A DNA stretch of 47,239 nucleotides. Source: Gemmatimonadota bacterium (GTDB lineage Bacteria > Gemmatimonadota > Gemmatimonadetes > Gemmatimonadales > Gemmatimonadaceae). Below, one piece after another: positions 41,639 to 47,239 of the stretch. The stretch is taken from NCBI GenBank assembly GCA_016218305.1, contig JACREJ010000069.1, positions 1 to 47,239 on the forward strand. The letters run 5' to 3'. The translations under genes were made by a program, and so were the position numbers. Within the stretch, counting starts at the first letter, position 1, and each line of letters begins with the position of its first letter. The notes below the pieces were generated by a model. The model ran no database searches. It was given only the letters and a program-made list of their open reading frames with translations, and had not been told where the DNA came from.

Positions 41639-42366
41639 TCACGCGTCCGTTCGCCGGCTTTCGCCCGGCCGCACTCACGTTCCTGCGCGCGCTGAAGAAG
41701 AACAACCGTCGCGAGTGGTTCGAAGCGAACCGGGAAACCTACGAGCGCGAAATCAAGGCGCAGCTCAAGGCGTTCGTCGAGGAGCTCGACGTGCGCTTCG
41801 CCACCCTCGCGCCCGAGTTCATGGGTGACTCGAAGTCGTCGCTCTTCCGGATTCACCGCGACGTCCGCTTCTCCAAGGACAAGTCGCCCTACAAGACGCA
41901 CGCCGCCTTCTGGATCTTCCATCGCGCTCCCGGCCGCGGGGTTGGGCAGACGGTGGACGGCGGCGCCGGCTTCTACTTCCACCTTGAGCCCGGCGGCTCC
42001 CTGGTGGCCGCCGGCCTGTGGATGCCGCCGCGCCCCAAGCTGCAGCGCGTGCGCGACGCCATCGCCGACGATCCTGCGTCGTGGGAATCGGTGGTGCTGG
42101 CCGCGCCATTCGTGAAGCGTTTCGGCGGACTGAACGAGGAGGACCCGGGCGTACTGCTGAAGCGCTTGCCACGAGGCTTCGCGCCCGGCCACCCCGCGGA
42201 GCGCTGGCTGCGCTACAACTCGTTCACGGTTTCGCGCGCGCTGTCCGACGACGACGCGCTGTCACCCCGGCTCGCATCGGTGGTCATGAAGGACTTCACC
42301 GCCATGCTGCCGTTTGCGCGATGGCTGAACCGGGCCCTGGGATTCCTGCCGAGCGCGCATCGTTAG
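41635..42366 (+). CDS. DUF2461 (TIGR02453) family protein
   Basis: A 243-residue cytoplasmic protein of unknown function, translationally coupled to the upstream membrane protein (ATGA). Family words: FRPAALTFLRALKKNNRREWF, LFRIHRDVRFSKDKSPYKTHAA (kept nearly invariant in the family), GGAGFYFHLEPGGSLVAAGLW, LKRLPRGFAPGHPAERWLRY. Start and length are typical. No function is established for the family. Confidence 0.92.
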   Translation: MITRPFAGFRPAALTFLRALKKNNRREWFEANRETYEREIKAQLKAFVEELDVRFATLAPEFMGDSKSSLFRIHRDVRFSKDKSPYKTHAAFWIFHRAPGRGVGQTVDGGAGFYFHLEPGGSLVAAGLWMPPRPKLQRVRDAIADDPASWESVVLAAPFVKRFGGLNEEDPGVLLKRLPRGFAPGHPAERWLRYNSFTVSRALSDDDALSPRLASVVMKDFTAMLPFARWLNRALGFLPSAHR

Positions 42367-42429
42367 CCTCAAACGCCGCCGCTTCGGGCGCCACGCCGGT
42401 ACACATCACCCGGATGCCATGACCGACGA

Positions 42430-45039
42430 CTAGACGCTGCGCCCCGCGACGCCACGGACTGCGCCTTCGACGCGCCGCGCGGGATCGAGGCACTCGCGTG
42501 CGATGTCCTGCAGGTCCGCGACCGTCACTGCCCGCACGTGCCGTTCGTAGTCAGCCAGCTCACCCAACGACCCGAACAACCAGGCATCCGCGATGTCGCC
42601 CATCACGACACCGCCGCTCTCCTGCCGGAGCGCCCACGTGCCCAGCGCGTACGTCCGGGCGCGCTCCAGTTCCTCGTCGCCAACCGGCGCCACGCGCAGC
42701 CGTTCGATTTCAGCCAGCAGGCCGCGCCGGGCGTCGTCCTCCTTCTCGGGCGACGTTGCGATATACGTCACGAACAGCCCGGCCAGCGGCCGCACCACCG
42801 GCGTGGCGATGACCGTGTATGCGAGCGACTGGCGGTCGCGCAGCGCCTCAAAGAACCGTCCCCCGAGCCCGCTGGTCACGCCGCCGAGCAATCCTGCGGC
42901 AAACCGTCGCGGATCGCTGCGGGACAATCCGGGATACGCCAGCACCAGGGCCGTCTGCGCCTTGTCGCGCCGCTCCGACTCGGCGCCGGGTGTCGTCGGC
43001 CATGCCGGCGACGCGATGGCACGATGCGGTGTGGGAGCAAGGGTCGCGAACGCGCCCGCCGCCAGGGACGCCAGCTGGTCGGGGTCGGCATCGCCGACGA
43101 TCACGACGACCTGTTCGCCAGACGCCACGACTTCGCGGTGCCACTGCCGCAGGTCGGAAGCGGTCAGCGCGCCGAGGCTCTCCTCGGTGCCGTGCGCCAC
43201 ACGCGCATACGGATGCGCGCCCCATGCGGCACGTGCGGCCAGGTGCAGCGGGTAGCGATACATGTCGTCGCGCAGCTGGGCGAGCTGGGCCATCGCCACC
43301 GTTCGTTCACTCTCCAGGGCGTCGTCGGGCATGGCGGGGGCCTGCACCACGTCGGCAAGGAGCGTCAGCGCCCCCTCAAGCCGGGCTGATGGCACCGATA
43401 CCGACCAGTGCATGGTCTCGGCGCCGGCGCCGGACGAAAGCGTCGCGCCCAGCCGCTCGCTCTCCTCGGCGATGTGCGCTGCGTCGCGCGTGGTCGTCCC
43501 CTTGAGCGAGGTGCGCGCCGCCAGCAATGAGACGCCCTGCTGTGCCGTCGGTTCGATATCGCTGCCGGCGCGGACGAAGACCCCGGCGTACGCGATGGGC
43601 GCGCGCGGAGTACGCTTGACGAGGATCGGCACACCCGACGGCGTCCGATAGACGCGCACGCCGGCCGTCTCCCCCTCCACCACCGTGGGGGCAGTTGCCG
43701 CGACCGTGGCGGCGACCGCCGTGCTCGCCGCCACGGGCGGCGGCGAGGCGGCATCGAGGGCGATGCGCAGCGCGGCAGCGTCGGCGACGACGGCATCGGA
43801 ACTCTCGGGCCGGTAGATGACGACCGCCGCTGCGCCCGGATCGAGGACACGATTCGCGACGTCAGCAACGTCCGCCGCAGTCGTGCGCTGCATGGACTCG
43901 AAATGCGCGCTGGCCATGCGCCAGTCGCCGAGGGCCTCCCAGGCGGCAAGGTGATGGGCGCGCCCTTCCATGGTCTCGAGCCGCCGGAGCCACTGCCCCT
44001 CATGCACATGCCGGACGCGCGACAGCTCGTCTTCCGTCACCTCGCCGGCACGAACACGAGCGAGCTGGTCCCATGCGGCGCCGGCGCATTCGAGCGCGTG
44101 CTCCGGTCGAGCCGTCGCGTGCACGACGAAGACGCCGAGATCCACCGGCACGTACTGGTACGCCGAGATCGCCGACGCGAGCTGGCGGTCGCGCACGGCG
44201 CGATAGAGACGCGACGACCGGCCGGCCGCGAGGACGCTGGCGACGACATCGAGGCGCGGCGCATCGGGATGCACCAAGGGCGGCGTGCGCCATCCCATGG
44301 CGATCTCGGCGCGTGAGATGTCGCCGGTCCATTCCCGCAGCCGGAAGTCGCGGCGCGGCGGTTCGAGCGGGCCCCGGTCGCGCTGCACCGGCGCGTCCGG
44401 CAGTGCACCGTACAACCGTTCCACCTGCCGCAGCGCTTCGTCGGTGTCCACGTCGCCGACAATCGCCAGCACCGTGTTGGATGGCTGGTAGTACCGGCGG
44501 TAGAACCCGTGCACATGGTCGCGCGTCAGGGCGCGCAGGCCGGGTTCGCGCCCGATGCGCCAGCGCCGCATGCGATGCCGGTCGTGCAGGAGTTCGAACA
44601 GCGTCTCCGTGGACACGGCGTGCGGACTGTCCGCCTTGCGCTTCGCCTCCTCGACGATGACCTCGATCTCCCGGGCGAGTTCGGTCGCGTCAATCAGCGA
44701 GTTGGCGTATGCATCCGCCTGGACGGCGAGTCCCGCCGCGAAGCCCGCCGCGGGAAGCACCGCGTAGTAGCTGGTGTGGTCGTAGATGGTGCCGGCGTTC
44801 AGGTAGCCGCCCTGCGCCTTGGTCTGGCGGGCGATGTCGCCCACGCCGCGGGTGGGCGTGCCCTTGAAGTACATGTGCTCCAGCACGTGCGCGACGCCGA
44901 CGACGTCATCGGGTTCGTCGAAGTACCCTGCCGACACCCAGGTGACCATCGCCACGATGGGGACGCGGTTGTCCGGGGCAACGAGCACCGTGAGGCCGTT
45001 GCCGAGCCGGTGGCGGTGCACCCGCCCCGGCACGAGCAC
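42430..45039 (-). CDS. Two-domain M16 zinc peptidase
   Basis: An 869-residue fusion of two M16 halves, like pitrilysin/PqqL-type clamshell enzymes. The N-half has the inverted zinc motif HVLEH within VVGVAHVLEHMYFKGTPTRG, with the distal Glu in IEVIVEEAKRK about 75 residues later. A Pro/Ala linker (about 430-460) leads to the C-half (GVRVYRTPSGVPILVKRT), where the HxxEH position reads QQGVSLLAARTSLKGT, so this half is inactive as usual; it keeps the R/Y-type region (ALRDRQSLAYTVIATP). No signal peptide is seen from GTG 45039. It follows the TPR gene by 23 nt. Confidence 0.93.
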   Translation of the reverse strand: MLVPGRVHRHRLGNGLTVLVAPDNRVPIVAMVTWVSAGYFDEPDDVVGVAHVLEHMYFKGTPTRGVGDIARQTKAQGGYLNAGTIYDHTSYYAVLPAAGFAAGLAVQADAYANSLIDATELAREIEVIVEEAKRKADSPHAVSTETLFELLHDRHRMRRWRIGREPGLRALTRDHVHGFYRRYYQPSNTVLAIVGDVDTDEALRQVERLYGALPDAPVQRDRGPLEPPRRDFRLREWTGDISRAEIAMGWRTPPLVHPDAPRLDVVASVLAAGRSSRLYRAVRDRQLASAISAYQYVPVDLGVFVVHATARPEHALECAGAAWDQLARVRAGEVTEDELSRVRHVHEGQWLRRLETMEGRAHHLAAWEALGDWRMASAHFESMQRTTAADVADVANRVLDPGAAAVVIYRPESSDAVVADAAALRIALDAASPPPVAASTAVAATVAATAPTVVEGETAGVRVYRTPSGVPILVKRTPRAPIAYAGVFVRAGSDIEPTAQQGVSLLAARTSLKGTTTRDAAHIAEESERLGATLSSGAGAETMHWSVSVPSARLEGALTLLADVVQAPAMPDDALESERTVAMAQLAQLRDDMYRYPLHLAARAAWGAHPYARVAHGTEESLGALTASDLRQWHREVVASGEQVVVIVGDADPDQLASLAAGAFATLAPTPHRAIASPAWPTTPGAESERRDKAQTALVLAYPGLSRSDPRRFAAGLLGGVTSGLGGRFFEALRDRQSLAYTVIATPVVRPLAGLFVTYIATSPEKEDDARRGLLAEIERLRVAPVGDEELERARTYALGTWALRQESGGVVMGDIADAWLFGSLGELADYERHVRAVTVADLQDIARECLDPARRVEGAVRGVAGRSV

Positions 45040-45062
45040 GGCGTCGAGCAGGGCGGTGGCGC

Positions 45063-46175
45063 TCAGTGGACGATGCGCAGAAGGCCGGCGTCCGCGCAGC
45101 CGCGCAGGAAACTCTCGGCGTCGCCGGATGAGATCAGCATGCCCGTCAGCGAGAAGCCGCGGCGCGCCTCGCTCTGCATGAACTCCTGCACCGTGCGCTG
45201 TCCGGCCGTGGGACTCGCGTCACGCATCTGCTGCACGATCTCCTCCCAGCTGCCGACGTAGCCGCGGCCGTCGCTCCACTCCACGCGGTGCGCATGCTCC
45301 CCGGCGCGCTCGCCGGTGAGCTCGGTGAGCAGGGTGCCGAACAGCTCCAGCTGATCTCGCGCCTCACGGGAGTCCTGCTCGTTGAAGCGCGTCTCGAGAT
45401 CGGAGAGCATCTCGTCCGTGGGATCGATGGCGGGCGCGAGCTCGGCGAGGCGCGCCTCCCACGGCTCGAACGACGGATCGCCGTCGGGCAGCCGCAGATG
45501 CGACTTCCGCAGTTCGATGAGCCGCCAAATGCCGAGTTCGTCCCAGTGATCCTCGGGCTGCGTCTGGTCGAGCTGGTAGAGCGCCGCCTCGAAGTCACCG
45601 CGGTCGTAGAGCAAGTTGCCAAGGTAGATGCGAGCCTCGACGTGCCCGGCATCCAGCTTGAGGGCGCGCCGCAGGGACTCGGCCGCCGCATCGTCCCGGC
45701 TCAGGCGATGCTGCGTGTAGCCGACGAGGGCGACGGCCTCCGCGCTGTCTGGTGCCTGACGCACGGCGACCTCGAAGTACTCGAGCGCCTCCTCGAACTC
45801 GTCGTCCCGGAAGAGCGCGCGCCCGATCTGCTGCATGAGCTCGATGTCGTCCTCATACCCGAGCGCGCGAACGCGGGCGAAGATCCGCTTGGCGGCGTCG
45901 GCCTGCCCGAAGCGGAGCAGCGTCTCGCCGAGGCCGGCGAGCCCATCTTCATGCTCGGGATCGAGGACCAGCGCCTCCTCGAAGCTGCGGCGCGCCCAGG
46001 CGAACTCGTCACGCGCGAGACGGGCATAGCCGACTCCGACGTGAAGCTCGACGGCGGTGGGATACAGGGCCAGCCCCTCGTGCAGCGTGGCGAGGGCAGC
46101 GTCGTAATTACCCTCGTTGTACTGCTGGTGCGCTCGTTCGTCGTACTCTTCGGAACTCAGGAACGAAGACGACAT
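45063..46175 (-). CDS. TPR-repeat protein
   Basis: A 370-residue soluble protein with six or more tetratricopeptide repeats in residues 10-215 (AHQQYNEGNYDAALATLHEG, EFAWARRSFEEALVLDPEHE, EFEEALEYFEVAVRQAPDSA, GDFEAALYQLDQTQPEDHWD). A C-terminal region of about 150 residues without clear repeats follows (WSDGRGYVGSWEEIVQQMRD, then FSLTGMLISSGDAESFLRGC). That tail may bind a partner. AGGAGGT lies 12 bases before the ATG. It is followed directly by the M16 peptidase on the same strand, so the two probably work together, though the basis is adjacency only. Confidence 0.9.
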   Translation of the reverse strand: MSSSFLSSEEYDERAHQQYNEGNYDAALATLHEGLALYPTAVELHVGVGYARLARDEFAWARRSFEEALVLDPEHEDGLAGLGETLLRFGQADAAKRIFARVRALGYEDDIELMQQIGRALFRDDEFEEALEYFEVAVRQAPDSAEAVALVGYTQHRLSRDDAAAESLRRALKLDAGHVEARIYLGNLLYDRGDFEAALYQLDQTQPEDHWDELGIWRLIELRKSHLRLPDGDPSFEPWEARLAELAPAIDPTDEMLSDLETRFNEQDSREARDQLELFGTLLTELTGERAGEHAHRVEWSDGRGYVGSWEEIVQQMRDASPTAGQRTVQEFMQSEARRGFSLTGMLISSGDAESFLRGCADAGLLRIVH

Positions 46176-46263
46176 CGTTCGACTGACCTCCTGCGACGGG
46201 TGAGGGTTGCCCGCAAGCTAAACGGGCGTGCGCTGCGCATTCAACTGGTCGAGCCCGGGATTG

Positions 46264-47178
46264 TCAGCCGCCTTCCCGGAGCGCGACCGCGATCCGGGCG
46301 GCCAGCGAGGCGTTCGCTTCAAGCAGGGCCAGGTTGGCGCCCAGTGATGCGCCCCCGGTCTCTCGTTCGACGGCGGAAAGCAGGAAAGGGGTGACTAGCG
46401 CGCCGCTGACGCCGGCGGAGCGCGCTTCGACGAGCGAGCGCCGCACCGCGTCCTCCACCAGCCGCTCGTCGAGCGCGCTGCCCACCGGGGGCGGCTGCAC
46501 CACCAGCATGGCCCCCGGACGTCCGAGCGCTCGATGCGCCCGGAATGCGTGCGCGATCTCGACGGGATCGTCGGTGGACGCCGCCACCCGCAACCCGGTG
46601 CGGCGCGTGAAGAAGCCGGGAAACTCGTCCGTGCCGAACCCGATCACGGCCACCCCGTAGCTCTCGAGCCGCTCGAAGGTCGCCGAAAGGTTGAGAATCG
46701 ATTTCACCCCCGCGCACACGGTCACGACCGACGTGCGCGACAGTTCGAGCAGGTCGGCCGATTCGTCGAAGGGCGGCTCCCGGTGCACACCGCCAATCCC
46801 GCCTGTGGCGAAGACGTCGATACCGGCGGCGGCGGCCAGTGCGAGTGACGCGGCGACCGTCGTCGCACCATCGAGGGCACGCGCACCGGCCCAGCCAAGG
46901 TCGCGCGCGGAGACCTTCGAGACGCCGTCACGCCGGAGGAAGCGTTCGAGGTCGTCGCCCTCGAGGCCGGCCGTCGGGACGCCGCGCACCACCGCGAGCA
47001 CCGCCGGGGCGGCGTGGTGGGCCGCGACCGCGTCGCACATGCGGCGGTGGGCGTCGCGGTTGGCCGGCACGGGCAGTCCCTGGGCCAGCACCGAACTCTC
47101 GAGTGCAACGACCGCGCGATCGCGCCGCAGGGCCTGAAGGCCGGGTGACCAACGGACGGCGGGAGGATTGGCGCTCAC
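46264..47178 (-). CDS. psuG: Pseudouridine-5'-phosphate glycosidase
   Basis: Cleaves pseudouridine 5'-phosphate to uracil and ribose 5-phosphate (equilibrium favours synthesis in vitro). The 304 residues from GTG 47178 show VVALESSVLAQGLPVPANRD, the catalytic-Lys motif VSKVSARDLG, DVFATGGIGGVHR, TSVVTVCAGVKSILN, ESYGVAVIGFGTDEFPGFF and GVSGALVTPFLLSAVERETGG. Length is typical. No pseudouridine kinase (psuK) is visible; it could lie beyond the window. The longer open frame to 47211 is not supported. An 11-mer repeat arm lies upstream at 47202-47239. Confidence 0.94.
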   Translation of the reverse strand: MSANPPAVRWSPGLQALRRDRAVVALESSVLAQGLPVPANRDAHRRMCDAVAAHHAAPAVLAVVRGVPTAGLEGDDLERFLRRDGVSKVSARDLGWAGARALDGATTVAASLALAAAAGIDVFATGGIGGVHREPPFDESADLLELSRTSVVTVCAGVKSILNLSATFERLESYGVAVIGFGTDEFPGFFTRRTGLRVAASTDDPVEIAHAFRAHRALGRPGAMLVVQPPPVGSALDERLVEDAVRRSLVEARSAGVSGALVTPFLLSAVERETGGASLGANLALLEANASLAARIAVALREGG

Positions 47179-47201
47179 GCCGCAACCATACCACGGGGAG
47201 C

Positions 47202-47239
47202 AGAGAAACAACAGAGAGACAACAGAGAGACAACAGAGA
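47202..47239. repeat. 11-mer ACAACAGAGAG repeat arm, cut by window end
   Basis: Three units of the same 11-base repeat as at 15251 and 39508, running off the window. It probably belongs to another inverted-repeat element upstream of psuG. Confidence 0.8.

Overview
The window is high-GC DNA with tightly packed genes. Many of them start at GTG or TTG and overlap their neighbour by GTGA or ATGA. A SprA-type outer-membrane translocon, a large TonB-dependent receptor with a carboxypeptidase-regulatory domain, two LptF/LptG permeases and a type IV pilus operon point to a diderm of the FCB superphylum. My best guess is Gemmatimonadota. This is inference from gene content; there is no rRNA in the window.

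Layout. 1-4631 (minus): a type IV pilus cluster (pilC cut by the window edge, pilT, pilB) and an anchored helix-hairpin-helix protein. 4926-12223 (minus): sprA, translationally coupled to a lipoprotein resembling glutaminyl cyclase (M28 fold). 12521-15249 (plus): the lptF/lptG pair, divergent from sprA. 15251-15835: a four-helix-bundle gene enclosed by 47-nt inverted repeats. 15835-19041 (minus): the TonB-dependent receptor. 19219-26648: two APC permeases, a small two-helix membrane protein plus ctaB (heme O synthase), an M24 peptidase, a V4R-like protein, a DUF92 protein and a flavin reductase. 26737-30765: aquaporin, a DUF1707/LiaF-like protein, pyrophosphatase and gamma-glutamyltransferase. 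30876-35123: STAS protein, acetyl-CoA synthetase, Ser/Thr kinase and a small unknown protein. 35248-36380 (minus): a coupled VKOR/DsbA-like disulfide pair. 36578-42366: an alpha/beta hydrolase with altered catalytic residues, a small unknown protein, a small exported protein plus CDP-alcohol phosphotransferase, a cyclic-nucleotide-binding protein, a SpeD-like protein without the pyruvoyl serine, a membrane/barrel protein and a DUF2461 protein. 42430-47178 (minus): a two-domain M16 peptidase, a TPR protein and pseudouridine-5'-phosphate glycosidase.

Two themes stand out. First, many intergenic spaces hold imperfect inverted-repeat elements. Their arms are short tandem units (11-mer ACAACAGAGAG, heptads GGGAGAT or GGTRGAT, and CACGGAGG-like, CGAAGGG-like or GATTCGGAT-like words). 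One such element carries a four-helix-bundle gene, which recalls the architecture of 23S rRNA intervening sequences. Two elements with unrelated arms share the same core hairpin. Second, the glutaminyl-cyclase-like gene is coupled to sprA, and the three predicted signal-peptidase-I substrates I can read all have Gln at the expected +1 position. This is the pattern called the Q-rule in Bacteroidetes.

Several start codons were moved from the longest open frame to internal GTG, TTG or ATG codons on the basis of Shine-Dalgarno sequences, overlaps or family N-termini. Names rest on motif recognition by eye; no database search was possible.
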